Source of the DNA: Lysinibacillus macroides
Lineage (GTDB): Bacteria > Bacillota > Bacilli > Bacillales_A > Planococcaceae
DNA length: 64,000 bases
Direction of reading: 5' to 3'
NCBI RefSeq assembly: GCF_001281525.1
Contig: NZ_LGCI01000010.1
Location: 672,869-736,868, forward strand
Position numbers and translations under genes: made by a program. The notes beneath the pieces were generated by a model. That model was not told the DNA's origin and did not search any database. It was given only the letters and a program-made list of their open reading frames with translations. Shown here piece after piece: positions 25,905 through 37,121 of the stretch. Each line of letters opens with the position of its first letter. Position 1 is the first letter of the stretch.

Positions 25905-27197
25905 TTATCTCGCTAATTGTGCAAATACCTTATGGAAAGCCTCTACTGTTTTCGCAATATGCTCCTCTGTATGGGCTGTTGAAATAAATAAACCTTCAAA
26001 TTGAGATGGAGGTAGGAATATACCTTCCTCTGCCATCAAACGGAAGTATTCCGCGAATAATTGTAAATCTGCTGTTTTAGCTGATGCAAAATCAACAACA
26101 TCCTCATTTGTAAAGAAGAAGCCAATCATTGAGCCTGCACGATTAACCGTATGTGGGATATTATATTTCGTTGCCGCTTCACGGAAACCTGTTTCTAGCT
26201 GGTCGCCTAGCTTTTTAAAGTAGTCATATGTGCTATGATCTAAGCGTGATAACGTTTCATAGCCTGCTGTCATTGCTAATGGATTACCTGATAATGTGCC
26301 AGCTTGATAAATAGGGCCTGCTGGTGCGACCTGCTCCATAATTTCTTTTGTTCCGGCAAACGCCCCTACAGGAAGACCGCCACCAATTACTTTTCCTAAC
26401 GTTGTTATATCAGGTGTTACGCCAAAATACTGTTGTGCACAGCCATAATCTACGCGGAAGCCTGTCATGACTTCGTCAAAGATTAATAATGCAGCATGCT
26501 CAGATGTAAGGGCACGTAAGCCTTCTAGGAAACCTGGCTGCGGTGGTACAACACCCATATTTCCTGCAACTGGCTCCACAATGACTGCTGCTAGCTCTGC
26601 GCCAAATTTTTCGAAAATCACTTTTGCCCCTTCTAAATCATTGTAGGCAACTGTCAACGTATTGCGAGCAATATCTGCAGGTACACCAGGACTATCAGGT
26701 AGACCTAATGTGGCAACACCAGAACCTGCTTTAATTAATAATGAGTCACCATGACCATGATAAGACCCTTCGAACTTTAAAATCTTATCACGCCCTGTAA
26801 CCCCACGAGCTACACGTAATGCAGACATCGTAGCCTCTGTTCCTGAAGAAACAAAACGAATCATTTCCATACCTGGTAAACGCTCTAATACTAATTGAGC
26901 TAAACGATTTTCTGTATAGCTTGGAGCACCGAAGGAAGAACCCTTCGCAGCTGTGTCAGCAATGGCTTTCACTACCTCTGGATGTGTATGTCCTAAAATC
27001 AGTGGACCCCAAGACAATACATAATCAATATATTCATTGCCATCAATATCTTTAATAATCGCACCATGACCAGATTCCATAAAAATCGGGTCCATATTGA
27101 CTGATTTGAATGCACGTACTGGACTGTTAACACCACCTGGCATTAACTGCACAGCTTCAGCATAGGCTTGTTTTGATTTTTCGTAAGATCGCGTCAT
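25905..27197 (-). CDS. hemL: Glutamate-1-semialdehyde 2,1-aminomutase
   Basis: A PLP-dependent class III aminotransferase-fold enzyme that converts glutamate-1-semialdehyde to 5-aminolevulinate, the second step of the C5 haem route. It has 430 residues. Visible motifs are [11 protein letters not shown] near the N-terminus, the [16 protein letters not shown] cofactor region, FDEVMTGFR, and the active-site lysine in [16 protein letters not shown]. It is the last gene of hemAXCDBL. GAGGAG precedes the ATG, one base downstream of the hemB stop. B. subtilis has a second paralogue, and this copy is assigned by position. Confidence 0.97.
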   Translation of the reverse strand: MTRSYEKSKQAYAEAVQLMPGGVNSPVRAFKSVNMDPIFMESGHGAIIKDIDGNEYIDYVLSWGPLILGHTHPEVVKAIADTAAKGSSFGAPSYTENRLAQLVLERLPGMEMIRFVSSGTEATMSALRVARGVTGRDKILKFEGSYHGHGDSLLIKAGSGVATLGLPDSPGVPADIARNTLTVAYNDLEGAKVIFEKFGAELAAVIVEPVAGNMGVVPPQPGFLEGLRALTSEHAALLIFDEVMTGFRVDYGCAQQYFGVTPDITTLGKVIGGGLPVGAFAGTKEIMEQVAPAGPIYQAGTLSGNPLAMTAGYETLSRLDHSTYDYFKKLGDQLETGFREAATKYNIPHTVNRAGSMIGFFFTNEDVVDFASAKTADLQLFAEYFRLMAEEGIFLPPSQFEGLFISTAHTEEHIAKTVEAFHKVFAQLAR

Positions 27198-28178
27198 TTA
27201 TTTCTCCTCCAACCAACGTGCAACATCTTTTGCATGATACGTAATGATTAAATCAGAGCCTGCGCGTTTCATGCCTAATAATGTTTCAAGCACAACTTTT
27301 TTCTCTTCAATCCAACCATTTATAGCAGCCGCTTTAATCATTGCATATTCACCTGAAACATTATACGCAACAAGCGGTAATGGGTAGTTATTTTTCATAT
27401 CCCGAATAATATCTAAATAGCTAAGGGCAGGCTTGACAATTAAGAAATCTGCACCCTCTTCAATATCTGACTCTGCCTCACGAAATGCTTCTAAACGGTT
27501 CGATGGGTCCATTTGATAGGATTTACGATCACCGAATTGCGGTGCGCCATCCGCAGCATCTCGGAATGGACCATAGTAACTAGAAGCATATTTGACTGCA
27601 TAAGACATAATAGGAATATGTTCAAAGCCCGCTTCATCTAGGCCAGCACGGATTGCTGTCACAAAGCCATCCATCATATTAGATGGGGCAATAATATCTG
27701 CGCCAGCCTTTGCTTGTGATATCGCTGTACGGGCTAAAACATCCAATGAAGGATCATTTAAAATTTGATCGCCCTCAATTAAGCCGCAATGTCCATGATC
27801 TGTAAATTCACATAGACATGTATCCGCAATGACTAATAACTCAGGATGACGTGCCTTGATAAGACGAGTGGCTTCTTGAACAATGCCATGATCATGAAAT
27901 GCACCAGTTCCCACCGCATCTTTTTCAGCAGGTAAGCCAAATAAAATAACCGCTGGAATACCTAAAGCTACAACCTCATCAATCTCTGCTTCTAGTTTAT
28001 CCAATGAAAATTGAAAAACGCCAGGCATTGACTGTACTTCATTTTTAATATCGTCGCCTTCAATCACAAAAATTGGATAAATCAAGTCCTCTTTATGTAA
28101 ATATGTTTCCTTTACCATTGCTCGCATCGTTGCATTGGCACGCAAACGACGATGTCTTTGAAATTGTAGTTTTGTCAT
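27198..28178 (-). CDS. hemB: Porphobilinogen synthase (5-aminolevulinate dehydratase)
   Basis: Condenses two 5-aminolevulinate molecules to porphobilinogen. It has 326 residues, the family length. The Zn-binding cysteine segment is [14 protein letters not shown] (near residue 118). The two Schiff-base lysines lie in [18 protein letters not shown] and [13 protein letters not shown]. Its ATG overlaps the hemD stop as ATGA, so translation is coupled. Confidence 0.97.
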   Translation of the reverse strand: MTKLQFQRHRRLRANATMRAMVKETYLHKEDLIYPIFVIEGDDIKNEVQSMPGVFQFSLDKLEAEIDEVVALGIPAVILFGLPAEKDAVGTGAFHDHGIVQEATRLIKARHPELLVIADTCLCEFTDHGHCGLIEGDQILNDPSLDVLARTAISQAKAGADIIAPSNMMDGFVTAIRAGLDEAGFEHIPIMSYAVKYASSYYGPFRDAADGAPQFGDRKSYQMDPSNRLEAFREAESDIEEGADFLIVKPALSYLDIIRDMKNNYPLPLVAYNVSGEYAMIKAAAINGWIEEKKVVLETLLGMKRAGSDLIITYHAKDVARWLEEK

Positions 28179-28936
28179 GAATTGTCCCCTACTTTCATAA
28201 TTTCTTCGATGACTGCTTGCATTGTATATACGCTTGGCATAATATCCACAGTTGCCCCGTATTGTTGAAGAGCTGCCTCCGTAATATGACCGATAGCTGC
28301 AATACGAGTTGCTTGCCAGCCAACATGTGGCACTACATCCACGGCGTATACATCAACAGCTGAAGGACTAGCAAAAATCACAGTGACATCCTGATGTTGC
28401 TGAATGCAATGGACAATGATCGATGTTTGATCATGTCGTTCCACCGTTTCATAAACTGTCCACTCCTTTAATTCAAAGGGCAGACCATCCTTCAGCGTAC
28501 TTTTCGCCTTTTCCCCTCGAATAAACAAACATCTTGGCTGATGACCTGCTATACTTGGAAATTCTTTGACGAAAATATCAGCACTAAATATGGAGGGCAT
28601 AAAGCTTACTTGAAACCCTAGCTGTTCTAATGCTGTGGTTGTTTTCGTTCCAATAGAAGCAATGTTCCCTTGAAAATCTTGCACACTTACTTGATGTTGC
28701 TGCATCTTACTAGCAAAGGCATCCACAGCATTTTGACTCGTAAAAATCAACCAATCCATTTGTCGCGCAAGCCTGATATAATCAGCATCATTGCTATTTA
28801 TGCGCTCGCAAGTTTCAATCAATGGAGCAATCACTGCATAACCGCCTAACACTGCTATATCCTCTACAATTGTTGCGGTCTTCGCTGTACCTGTTAAAAG
28901 TATGGTTTTACCCTTTAACGGTAAATTACTGTGCAT
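28175..28936 (-). CDS. hemD: Uroporphyrinogen-III synthase
   Basis: Closes and inverts ring D of hydroxymethylbilane to give uroporphyrinogen III. HemD sequences are poorly conserved. The call rests on length (253 residues), the two-domain pattern, features such as [14 protein letters not shown] and [13 protein letters not shown], and position between hemC and hemB. The first 11 bases overlap the end of hemC. Confidence 0.92.
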   Translation of the reverse strand: MHSNLPLKGKTILLTGTAKTATIVEDIAVLGGYAVIAPLIETCERINSNDADYIRLARQMDWLIFTSQNAVDAFASKMQQHQVSVQDFQGNIASIGTKTTTALEQLGFQVSFMPSIFSADIFVKEFPSIAGHQPRCLFIRGEKAKSTLKDGLPFELKEWTVYETVERHDQTSIIVHCIQQHQDVTVIFASPSAVDVYAVDVVPHVGWQATRIAAIGHITEAALQQYGATVDIMPSVYTMQAVIEEIMKVGDNS

Positions 28937-29858
28937 TTTGCTCTGCCTTTACACGTTGAATTAAGTCGAAAGCACCTTGCTCAGTTAAAATAGCAGCAAG
29001 CTCCTCTCCGACCTTTTGCGCATCTGTCCCCATCACTGTTTCCTTGTACATAACAGAGGCATCTGGAGCAGCCACAAGACCAGTAAGTGTAATTTCATCA
29101 TTATTTGTAGTAGCATAACCAGCGATTGGCACTTGACAGCCACCATCCATCGCTGCTAAAAATGCACGTTCTGCCTGTGCCTCTTGCCATGTTGCTGCAT
29201 CTGTTAATTTTTCTAATTCAGCTAATAGTTCCACATCATCGGCACGGCACTCAATGCCAAGAGAGCCTTGTGCTACTGCTGGTAAACAATCTTCTACAGG
29301 TAAAAACTCAGTCACGACATCCTCACTCCAGCCAAGTCGTTTTAACCCTGCTGCAGCTAAAATAATCGCATCATATTCTTCTGTTTTAAGCTTCGCTAAA
29401 CGTGTATCAACATTTCCGCGAATCCATTTAACTTCAAGGTCAGGACGCACCGTTAATAGCTGTGCACTACGACGTAATGAGCTTGTTCCTACAACCGCAC
29501 CAGCAGGTAAATCAGCAAATTTCACATGACCATTCGAAATAAATGCATCACGTGGATCTTCACGTGGAGGAATACAGCCAATCACTAACCCATCTGGCAA
29601 GACAGCAGGCATATCTTTCATAGAGTGAACAGCAAAATCAATTTCTTTATTATAAAGTGCTTGTTCAATTTCTTTCACAAACAGCCCTTTTCCGCCTACT
29701 TTCGATAGCTGTACATCTAAAATTTGATCGCCTTTTGTGACAATTTCTTTCACTTCAAATTCAAATGGGGCACCCGCTGCCTTTAATTCATTAATAAACC
29801 AATTTGTTTGTGTTAATGCTAACTTACTTCTCCTAGAACCTACAATAATTTTTCTCAA
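28926..29858 (-). CDS. hemC: Hydroxymethylbilane synthase (porphobilinogen deaminase)
   Basis: Polymerises four porphobilinogen units. It has 310 residues. N-terminal [18 protein letters not shown], the HSMKDMP catalytic loop and the dipyrromethane-cofactor cysteine in [12 protein letters not shown] are all present. The start is TTG, with GGAG before it. It is cotranscribed with hemX upstream (18 bases) and hemD downstream (overlap). Confidence 0.97.
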   Translation of the reverse strand: MRKIIVGSRRSKLALTQTNWFINELKAAGAPFEFEVKEIVTKGDQILDVQLSKVGGKGLFVKEIEQALYNKEIDFAVHSMKDMPAVLPDGLVIGCIPPREDPRDAFISNGHVKFADLPAGAVVGTSSLRRSAQLLTVRPDLEVKWIRGNVDTRLAKLKTEEYDAIILAAAGLKRLGWSEDVVTEFLPVEDCLPAVAQGSLGIECRADDVELLAELEKLTDAATWQEAQAERAFLAAMDGGCQVPIAGYATTNNDEITLTGLVAAPDASVMYKETVMGTDAQKVGEELAAILTEQGAFDLIQRVKAEQNAQ

Positions 29859-29876
29859 CAGTCTCCAACCTTTCTT

Positions 29877-30704
29877 TTAATACCATAAATGGAATCGCGA
29901 TAAACTGCTTCCAAGGAAGAAATTCGTAACGACTAATAAATAAGCGTAAATATGTACCCACGCATACGTCGTGCCTGTTAGCTTGTTTTTACGATTCACA
30001 TATAAGATAAAGCAATACAACATTAAGATAATGAAAGACCCTATGATCTTCGCATCGAAAATCGAAAGACTCTCTAATGTTAATAGTGCCCATTCAAACC
30101 CTAATATTAAACTTATAAATAACATCGGAATCCCAATGAAAAACGAAATATTCATCCAGCTACTCGTCTGCTGTAAGGACGGCAGTCTTGTCCATAAATG
30201 TGACCACTTTTTCTTTTTCAGCAAACGATACAAAATAAGATACAAAATAGCAAAAACAAATGTTAATGTAAATGCTGCATACGATAGGATCGCAAATGAT
30301 ATATGAATAAAAAGCAGTTCCGAAATAAGTGTCTCTCCGACAGCTCCTGTAGGACGCTTAGGCATAAATGTAAAAATACTAGCAAATAAAAAGCCTAGTA
30401 TATTAATAATAAACACTGGTAAATCCACTCTTGCAATACAATGCAGGATAATGGATAACGTTACAAGTAGCCAGGAATAAAAGAGAATTCCCTCGGATAA
30501 AGATAAAATCGGAAAACGCTTTGTTTCCACAGACGTTAAAATAATAATGGCGCTTTGAATCATCCATACGAATGAAACAAGCCAAAAAGCGATACGCCTT
30601 GCTCGCACTTGTTTATAAAAGTAATCAGTAAAGTAAAAAACTAGACTGATCGCATACAGGACGATCATCACTTCATAAAGCCTCGTCATGGTCAAATCAG
30701 CCAA
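29877..30704 (-). CDS. hemX: HemX, membrane protein of the CcsA/cytochrome-c-assembly family
   Basis: An integral membrane protein of 275 residues with about eight hydrophobic segments, related to CcsA haem-handling proteins. In B. subtilis HemX lowers the level of HemA (glutamyl-tRNA reductase) by a post-transcriptional route. The position between hemA and hemC is conserved. TTG at 30704 with AAGGGATG upstream is the likely start, and ATG at 30689 is an alternative. An intrinsic terminator lies between hemA and this gene. Confidence 0.92.
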   Translation of the reverse strand: MADLTMTRLYEVMIVLYAISLVFYFTDYFYKQVRARRIAFWLVSFVWMIQSAIIILTSVETKRFPILSLSEGILFYSWLLVTLSIILHCIARVDLPVFIINILGFLFASIFTFMPKRPTGAVGETLISELLFIHISFAILSYAAFTLTFVFAILYLILYRLLKKKKWSHLWTRLPSLQQTSSWMNISFFIGIPMLFISLILGFEWALLTLESLSIFDAKIIGSFIILMLYCFILYVNRKNKLTGTTYAWVHIYAYLLVVTNFFLGSSLSRFHLWY

Positions 30705-30756
30705 TAGACATCCCTTCTTTATTGTGAAATTGTGAAGCTACAATAGTTTAGACAGT

Positions 30757-30802
30757 AAAAAACGTTTTCGTATCTTTAGTTTACCATACAGATACGAAAA
30801 CG
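30757..30802 (-). terminator. Strong terminator between hemA and hemX
   Basis: CGTTTTCGTATC (30763-30774) pairs perfectly over 12 bases with GATACGAAAACG (30791-30802). Six T follow on the minus strand. It lies inside what is a single operon in B. subtilis, so it probably reduces or gates expression of hemXCDBL relative to hemA. Confidence 0.85.
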
Positions 30803-30872
30803 CCTCATGTAATATCAGTAGAGAATTTAATCGCGCAAAATATCCACGTAAAGCAACCTCTATTTACACATA

Positions 30873-32240
30873 TTAGAAAGAATACTTTGGTTCAGCAGAG
30901 GCTTGAGTTGCTTGCGAGCGTCGTTCTTTACGCTCAAGCTCTTGCTTTGTCATCTCTTGAACTTCAGCTTCCACAGCAGCTTCTATACCAAAAATTTGCT
31001 GGAATAAACGTAACTGTTCATTTGCTTTTGGTGCATTGGCCATTTCCTTCGCTTGGAGGATTGGCTCTTTTAACAATTGGTTAATAATTGATTTTGTGTG
31101 TTTACTTAAAATTTTACGTTCACGTTCCGTTAAATCTGGCATTTTATTTTCAATACTCATCATCGTCTCTTCTTGAATACGACTTGCTTTTTTACGTAAA
31201 GCTGAGATCACTGGCACAACACCAAGAGTAGCTATCCAATCTTTAAATTGTATCACTTCTTTGCCAATCATCTCTGTAATATCAGCAGCAGCACGTTCAC
31301 GCTCCGCTAAATTTGCTTCAACAATTCCTTGCAAATCATCGATATCATATAAGAAAACATTTGCTAGGTCGCCTACACGTGGATCAATATCACGCGGAAC
31401 AGCAATATCCACCATAAATAATGGTCTGCCTTTACGTAAGCGTTCTACAAATTGCATCAGCTCATAATCAATGACATAATCTGTAGCACCTGTAGAGGTA
31501 ATTAAAATATCTGCTTCTAACAAAGAGCATTGCAATTCCTTCATAGATTTAGCTTCACCATGGAATTTAGCCGCTAAGCTTTCTGCTTTTTCAAATGTAC
31601 GGTTAATGACAGTAACTTTCCCTACACCACTACCATAAAGGTTCTCAATCGCAAGTTCCCCCATTTTCCCTGCACCTAAAATCGCTACATGCTTGCGTTG
31701 CAATGAGCCAAAAATTTTCTTTGCTAATTCTACTGCTGCATAGGAAACGGATACCGCATTCTCGCCAATAGCTGTTTCATTATGTGCACGCTTTGCAAAT
31801 GTTACAGCTTGTTTAAATAGCTGATTGTATACCGTCCCTGTTGTGCCAATCTCTTGTCCATTTAAAAAACTTTTTTTTACTTGCCCTAAAATTTGTGTTT
31901 CCCCTAGAACCATTGAATCGATTCCAGCTGTCACTTTAAATAAATGTTCAATTGCCTCATCTTCTTCACGAATTGTTAAATACGAAGAAAATGTCTCCAC
32001 AGGTAAATCAAACCAGTTGGCCAAAAATTGTTTCACAAAATGACGTCCAGTATGCAATTGATCCACAACAGCATATATTTCTGTACGATTACATGTCGAA
32101 ACAATTACGTTCTCTAATATACTTTTTTGCTTTTGCAGCGCTTCCATTGCTTGTGGCAGTTCACTCTCAATGAATGATAACTTCTCACGTATTTCAACAG
32201 GCGCTGTTTTATAATTCAAGCCTACTACAATGGTATGCAT
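30873..32240 (-). CDS. hemA: Glutamyl-tRNA reductase
   Basis: NADPH-dependent reduction of glutamyl-tRNA to glutamate-1-semialdehyde, the committed step of haem synthesis. The catalytic cysteine sits in [12 protein letters not shown] (near residue 50). The nucleotide-binding motif is [12 protein letters not shown] (near 190), and the C-terminal dimerisation helix and a Lys/Arg/Glu-rich tail follow. ATG at 32240 with GAGGTG six bases upstream is preferred over a GTG at 32249 that is part of the Shine-Dalgarno. A PerR-like box lies upstream. Confidence 0.97.
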   Translation of the reverse strand: MHTIVVGLNYKTAPVEIREKLSFIESELPQAMEALQKQKSILENVIVSTCNRTEIYAVVDQLHTGRHFVKQFLANWFDLPVETFSSYLTIREEDEAIEHLFKVTAGIDSMVLGETQILGQVKKSFLNGQEIGTTGTVYNQLFKQAVTFAKRAHNETAIGENAVSVSYAAVELAKKIFGSLQRKHVAILGAGKMGELAIENLYGSGVGKVTVINRTFEKAESLAAKFHGEAKSMKELQCSLLEADILITSTGATDYVIDYELMQFVERLRKGRPLFMVDIAVPRDIDPRVGDLANVFLYDIDDLQGIVEANLAERERAAADITEMIGKEVIQFKDWIATLGVVPVISALRKKASRIQEETMMSIENKMPDLTERERKILSKHTKSIINQLLKEPILQAKEMANAPKANEQLRLFQQIFGIEAAVEAEVQEMTKQELERKERRSQATQASAEPKYSF

Positions 32241-32350
32241 GAATAACACCTCACACGTTCTAATTCATAAATCTCATTATAACACAGTTCGACAAGAGTT
32301 CATCTACAATTTGTGAACATGTCATGAAGAACTATTCTTTATTATCTACA

Positions 32351-32365
32351 TTAGAATTATTATAA
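32351..32365 (-). promoter_or_regulatory. PerR box upstream of hemA
   Basis: TTAGAATTATTATAA matches the PerR consensus TTATAATNATTATAA at all specified positions but one. It is about 110 bases upstream of the hemA start. In B. subtilis the hemAXCDBL operon is a known PerR target, so repression relieved by peroxide is expected. Confidence 0.7.
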
Positions 32366-32594
32366 ACTAAGTGTAGCAAATTATACATCTTGTTTCAAAT
32401 GAAAAATTTTTTCAAAAATTTCGACGTATCCCAAGCCAACGATGCCTTTGTTTATTGTCACCTTTATGAAAATCCTCCCACTCTTTGCTACTCACACACT
32501 CTTTTTACTGCCCCATTCAAGGAGGGCACTGAAAAACTAAAAAATTCATTCTTTTATATTAGTAATCTGCCTTTTATTAGATTTGAAAACTTAA

Positions 32595-32639
32595 AAAAAG
32601 TCGATTTGCATCACATTTTTTGTGGCAAATCGACTTTTT
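32595..32639. terminator. Long-stem terminator after the VWA/SLH gene
   Basis: AAAAAGTCGATTTGC (32595-32609) pairs perfectly over 15 bases with GCAAATCGACTTTTT (32625-32639), with a further CACA/TGTG inside. T runs occur on both strands. It lies within a larger set of nested repeats (32513-32661). Confidence 0.85.
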
Positions 32640-32674
32640 CAGTGCCTTCCATTCAAGGAGGCAGTTTTTCTCAA

Positions 32675-35599
32675 TTAATTTGTAATTGTTACTGTTTTTA
32701 GAGCAATTATATTGCCATCTTTATCATATGCTACAAACTCTATTTCATTATTGACTTTAAAGTCCTGCATCGTTTGAACAGTTTTCGTTAACATATAAAC
32801 ACGATCACTACGTTTTTGCAGATCAAATTGTACATCCCCACTAACTGATTTAAAGCGTACATTCATTTTATCAACATTTGCGCAATTTTCATCAACGCGC
32901 GCACTCATTGTAATATAGCCTTTACGCAATGACACGACAGCTTCTTCAAATAAATCTTCAGGGTTAATACAACTTGATGATGGTGTTTTACATAAAATCG
33001 CGTCCACTAACTTTTGGAACACTTGGTGCAATTGTAAGTTATCAAGCGCATGGAAGTAAGCGCCCTCTGTTGCTGTTGCTAATTGCATTAATGTAGCCTC
33101 ATTGACTTGCGATTTTTTCCCCATACTTACTGTGTAAATTTTCACATTTTGCTTTTTCGCTTCATTGATAACCTTTGTCATTTTTGATTTACTTGTCTTC
33201 CCATCAGAAACAACAACAATAGCCTTGGACGTTCTCGTGTCATTAGAGAATTTCGTCAGCGCTATGTCGATACCTGACAAAATATCAGTCGCACCTTTTT
33301 CTTTAGATGCTTGATAAAGATCTTTTTTCAATACATCTTCTGTTGTACCTTCTCCAAGCAAAGTAGCTGTTGTATTGGTTTCGACTACAATATTATGTTT
33401 AGCCTTTAACTGATTAATAAATTCAATCATTTTCTTTCCACGATAGTTCGCTGGATCAGCCGCTTTCATAGAGGAAGAGTAATCCACTACATAAGCCACT
33501 TCTGTTGTTAATGAACAAGAATTTTTACTAAAGTATGGATTTGTAAATATTTCCTCCGTTACTTTTTTATCCTTTAAATCCTTCAATATCGTTGTATAGC
33601 GAGGGTCTATTGGATTGACAAGTACAGCCTCTACCTTAGATTTTCCATAAATCACAGAGTCAAAATATGCTACAGCCGTACCTGGATTACCTGTATGATT
33701 TAATGGGTCAGATGTATTCGTGATAAACGATGCTGTTTTCTCCACACCATCATATTTAATTTTAACTGTCCCCTGATAATCCGTAACAGGCTCTCCACCT
33801 GGACGCACTAATGTCACCATGACTTTTGTATAACGATCTTTACCAGACGGTCTCGATGCAGCCTCCGCACTTTCCTTCAGCGCATCTACCCGCTTTTTAT
33901 AGGCTTCTACTTGACCAAGTAATTTCCCTCCTTGATATTTTAATAACACTGTACGATCATAATTACTTAAATTTGTTAGGATAGCGTAAATTTTCATTAC
34001 ACTATCATAGTGCTCTAATGTTAAATCCTTTTCCTCGGGCATATAATTTGGACTCATTAGCTGAATAATGGAACCAACAGGGTTAATATTTTCAACCTGT
34101 GACGCAATCGCATCATCGATTCCTTGAATACGATAAATTGGACGACCATCCTCAGAAATCATATACATGATTTCTGTTTTTGCAGGTGTTGTAACAGATT
34201 CTTCTATCCGATGATTCAAGATTTTTTCAAATAAATACACAGAAATATCATAGTTTTCAAATTGCAAAATGGCATTCTCATACCCTAATGCTGGATATTT
34301 CGGATCTGATCCACCATAACGTAAATACATATTTTGAACATTCCCTAAAGCATCTGTCACATTTGTTTGCTGTCCAATGCTAAATCGCTTTTCATCCTCA
34401 TCAGGATCTAATGGCACAGGCCCATAGACATCAATTACATTTTCCGTAAAGAACTCTGGTAAATCTTCGTACGGCGTATACGGAGGTGTCACACTGCCAT
34501 TATCATCGTCCGTATTAGCAGGATCATATACTTGATAATCAATACGTAATTCTGGTTGTGGTGAATAACGAACTTCTGCATTTAGTTTCTCGCCAACAAG
34601 ACATTTCAACGCAGGCTCTGTATTATTTACTAGCTCAAAAGAAATTGTATCACGCACAGATTTTGTTAAAGCTGGTGCAATGACAATAGCTGAAACTGTT
34701 GAACCATCCGATTGTACATTTCGAACAGCTTCCCCTGAAGTATCCACAATTTTTGCCCCATAAGATGATGTAACACGGAATGTATAGGATTTATCATCTG
34801 CAATTGGATCACCATTACAAGCTTTTAAAGAAACCGTAATCAGTGTTGAATCAACATCGTTCGCAATTAAATCAGGTTTTTCAACAACAATACTTTGTAA
34901 GGCATTATTAACATATTCTGGTCCTGTAAAATCATTGTTATTATTCTTTGGCTCTTCAAAATCAGTACTGCTTGAACCCATAAAACCAGGTGGCAATGTA
35001 ATGCTAGCATTATCACGACCAGCAACACTTTGCTTTAGCCCTTGTAAAGCAAAGGAGCCATTTTGCACAGCTCGATATAAAAACATTGCCACATCACTGC
35101 GTGTTAATGCTGTAGATGGGTTAAAACTAGCAAATGTCTTTGTAGGATTTATCGATAAATCATTCGTATATAAATATTGGACTGCCTGTGGTTCGTCTAA
35201 ATCTAATCCTTTAAAGGCAGCATAAATGCGGGCAAATTGACCACGTGTTACAGCTTTTGTACGATTAGCATTTACATATATACCGTTAAATGGTAAATAA
35301 AAATCACTATAAAAATTATAAGCAACGCTATCGAGATAAGACAATGCATAATTTCGATCTAGCTTTGCAAATATAAGAACAAGCTCACGATCTGTTACTT
35401 GTTCATCTGGTAAAAAGTTATTAGCACTATTTAAGGACATTAAATCATTATCAACTGCCCATGAAATTGCCTTATAATTCGTACTGCTTGTCGGCACATC
35501 TCTAATCGTTGTCGCTGCTTGCGTAACAGTAGGTGTTGCAACTGTTAAAATGAGCAGCAAGCACAATAAAGAGAGCAATGCTTTTTTCACATATACCAT
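32675..35599 (-). CDS. Secreted SLH / von Willebrand factor A surface protein
   Basis: A 974-residue exported protein. The signal peptide (residues 1-29) is followed by SLH-type wall-anchoring repeats (about 30-190) and a Ser/Asn/Gly-rich linker. Next are an Ig-like/invasin-type domain (about 225-340, VVEKPDLIANDVDSTLITVS), a central unknown region, and a second Ig-like strand set (about 600-640). A VWA domain lies at about 695-880. The MIDAS motif is present as DYSSSMKAADP, with DILSGI and VVVSDGK supplying further positions. It is likely a cell-surface adhesin-type protein. It follows the 484-residue SLH gene by 17 bases, so the two form an operon. Confidence 0.88.
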   Translation of the reverse strand: MVYVKKALLSLLCLLLILTVATPTVTQAATTIRDVPTSSTNYKAISWAVDNDLMSLNSANNFLPDEQVTDRELVLIFAKLDRNYALSYLDSVAYNFYSDFYLPFNGIYVNANRTKAVTRGQFARIYAAFKGLDLDEPQAVQYLYTNDLSINPTKTFASFNPSTALTRSDVAMFLYRAVQNGSFALQGLKQSVAGRDNASITLPPGFMGSSSTDFEEPKNNNNDFTGPEYVNNALQSIVVEKPDLIANDVDSTLITVSLKACNGDPIADDKSYTFRVTSSYGAKIVDTSGEAVRNVQSDGSTVSAIVIAPALTKSVRDTISFELVNNTEPALKCLVGEKLNAEVRYSPQPELRIDYQVYDPANTDDDNGSVTPPYTPYEDLPEFFTENVIDVYGPVPLDPDEDEKRFSIGQQTNVTDALGNVQNMYLRYGGSDPKYPALGYENAILQFENYDISVYLFEKILNHRIEESVTTPAKTEIMYMISEDGRPIYRIQGIDDAIASQVENINPVGSIIQLMSPNYMPEEKDLTLEHYDSVMKIYAILTNLSNYDRTVLLKYQGGKLLGQVEAYKKRVDALKESAEAASRPSGKDRYTKVMVTLVRPGGEPVTDYQGTVKIKYDGVEKTASFITNTSDPLNHTGNPGTAVAYFDSVIYGKSKVEAVLVNPIDPRYTTILKDLKDKKVTEEIFTNPYFSKNSCSLTTEVAYVVDYSSSMKAADPANYRGKKMIEFINQLKAKHNIVVETNTTATLLGEGTTEDVLKKDLYQASKEKGATDILSGIDIALTKFSNDTRTSKAIVVVSDGKTSKSKMTKVINEAKKQNVKIYTVSMGKKSQVNEATLMQLATATEGAYFHALDNLQLHQVFQKLVDAILCKTPSSSCINPEDLFEEAVVSLRKGYITMSARVDENCANVDKMNVRFKSVSGDVQFDLQKRSDRVYMLTKTVQTMQDFKVNNEIEFVAYDKDGNIIALKTVTITN

Positions 35600-35616
35600 T
35601 CAGTTCAGCCCTTTCC

Positions 35617-37071
35617 TTAGTTAAAGAATAATATGTCATCACGATAGTTTTGTTTTAAATCATCTTCTAAATATTTTAAGAATCGCTCGAGAACAGCTGA
35701 CGCCTCAGCACGCGTTAGCGGTTTACTTGGATTAAAGCGACCAGTAGCATCACCAATCATTAAACCAAGCTCATTTGCGATATAAATACCGTCTCTCGCA
35801 TAGTTTGGAATTTGAGCATCATCTACAAACTTCGTTAAATAGCCTGGCTCTGGCGCTCGATTTTCAAGCCCTAAAGCACGTACAAAAATCGTAGCAGCCT
35901 GTGCTCTTGTAATGGCAGCATCAGGCATAAAGTAATCAGCTGATACACCTTTAATTACACCTTTGTTCAAAGCTGATTCAATATAGCCATAATCTTTCAT
36001 CGAACGCTTTAAATCTTTAAAGACACTTGTAGCTGGTGCTTTTTTAGATTTCTTTGTCTCTTCTATGACCACACGTAAATCAACCGCTTTCCCAATTGCC
36101 ACTGTAAAATCAACACGTTTCATTGGTGTATTCGGTGAGAAGAAGTTACTAGCGTCCTCGTAAATACCTAATGAATAAAGCTTTTCAATGGCGTCCTTTG
36201 CATAATGATTATTTAAATCACGGAATTTCGGGATAATAAGACGTTCAATCTTTGGCAGATATTCTGTATCTAAATCAAGCGTTCCTTTTTGCCCTGAAGC
36301 CAAATCATATGTGTATTCGGAAATAACATCCTTGTCACTGATAACTGCATATCCACCTTCAAAGCTCCCTAAACTACCGAGATTTTCCTCGTAATTTAAG
36401 ACACGAGATTTACTTGTGGATAAGCGATTTTTAACATGGCTTGTCTTACCATCACTATAGGAGTAAACAGATTCTGTAATTTGTGTTTCTGTAGCACCCC
36501 AAAAATTTTCGTAGCCTGCATGACGACTATCTGTTTCGATCGTCACCGTATGTTGTGCAGCATCTCTTCCTCTTCCTGTTTCATAGGTATAGGTCTTTCT
36601 CGAAATAACATTTCCTGAGTAATAATCAGAGGCTGCGCGATTATCTGTTACCGTTCCTTGAGAGAATTGATAATCCACTAATGTATACGTAACACCATCA
36701 ATCGTAATTTTTTCTGTATATTTTTTTACTTCGCCATTCGATGTTTTTTGACCAAGCACTGCATAATCCACAACATCGGACTCGTAAGCAATATTTCGAG
36801 TTAATGTCGCCCCATTACTACCTGTTAACTTCATATTGTAAGTTTCCGTTAATTTCCCCTTTGATTCCTTTTCAGAAATTTTAAGTTCCTTACTAGTACC
36901 TTTAAAAATGACAGGCTTCCCTGATAGGAAAACAGCTTCCTCATATGTATATTCATTTTTTACAGCACCTGTTGTCTCTAATGAAGCGGCAGATACATGA
37001 AATGGATCAGTGGCGCCCATAACAAAAAGTGCAAGCGCTACTAGCAGTATTTTAGATAATTTTCTTTGCAT
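35617..37071 (-). CDS. Secreted protein with three C-terminal SLH repeats
   Basis: A 484-residue exported protein. The signal peptide ends near SAASLE (about residue 30). A beta-rich N-terminal region (about 35-260) of no recognised family contains frequent Tyr/Thr. Three SLH repeats fill residues about 275-470 (FRDLNNHYAKDAIEKLYSLG, FKDLKRSMKDYGYIESALNK and FVDDAQIPNYARDGIYIANE), which would bind pyruvylated secondary cell wall polymer. AAGGAG precedes the ATG. It is cotranscribed with the VWA gene downstream. Confidence 0.9.
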   Translation of the reverse strand: MQRKLSKILLVALALFVMGATDPFHVSAASLETTGAVKNEYTYEEAVFLSGKPVIFKGTSKELKISEKESKGKLTETYNMKLTGSNGATLTRNIAYESDVVDYAVLGQKTSNGEVKKYTEKITIDGVTYTLVDYQFSQGTVTDNRAASDYYSGNVISRKTYTYETGRGRDAAQHTVTIETDSRHAGYENFWGATETQITESVYSYSDGKTSHVKNRLSTSKSRVLNYEENLGSLGSFEGGYAVISDKDVISEYTYDLASGQKGTLDLDTEYLPKIERLIIPKFRDLNNHYAKDAIEKLYSLGIYEDASNFFSPNTPMKRVDFTVAIGKAVDLRVVIEETKKSKKAPATSVFKDLKRSMKDYGYIESALNKGVIKGVSADYFMPDAAITRAQAATIFVRALGLENRAPEPGYLTKFVDDAQIPNYARDGIYIANELGLMIGDATGRFNPSKPLTRAEASAVLERFLKYLEDDLKQNYRDDILFFN

Positions 37072-37121
37072 TCTCTTCTCCTTCTTTCGCTATGCATGAT
37101 TGCATCACAAAGTTTGGTCAA

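Noticed and set aside
32390-32701. Plus-strand 103-residue frame in the hemA-VWA gap
   Set aside because: It runs through the terminator and nested repeats, and its codons simply read the hairpin arms.
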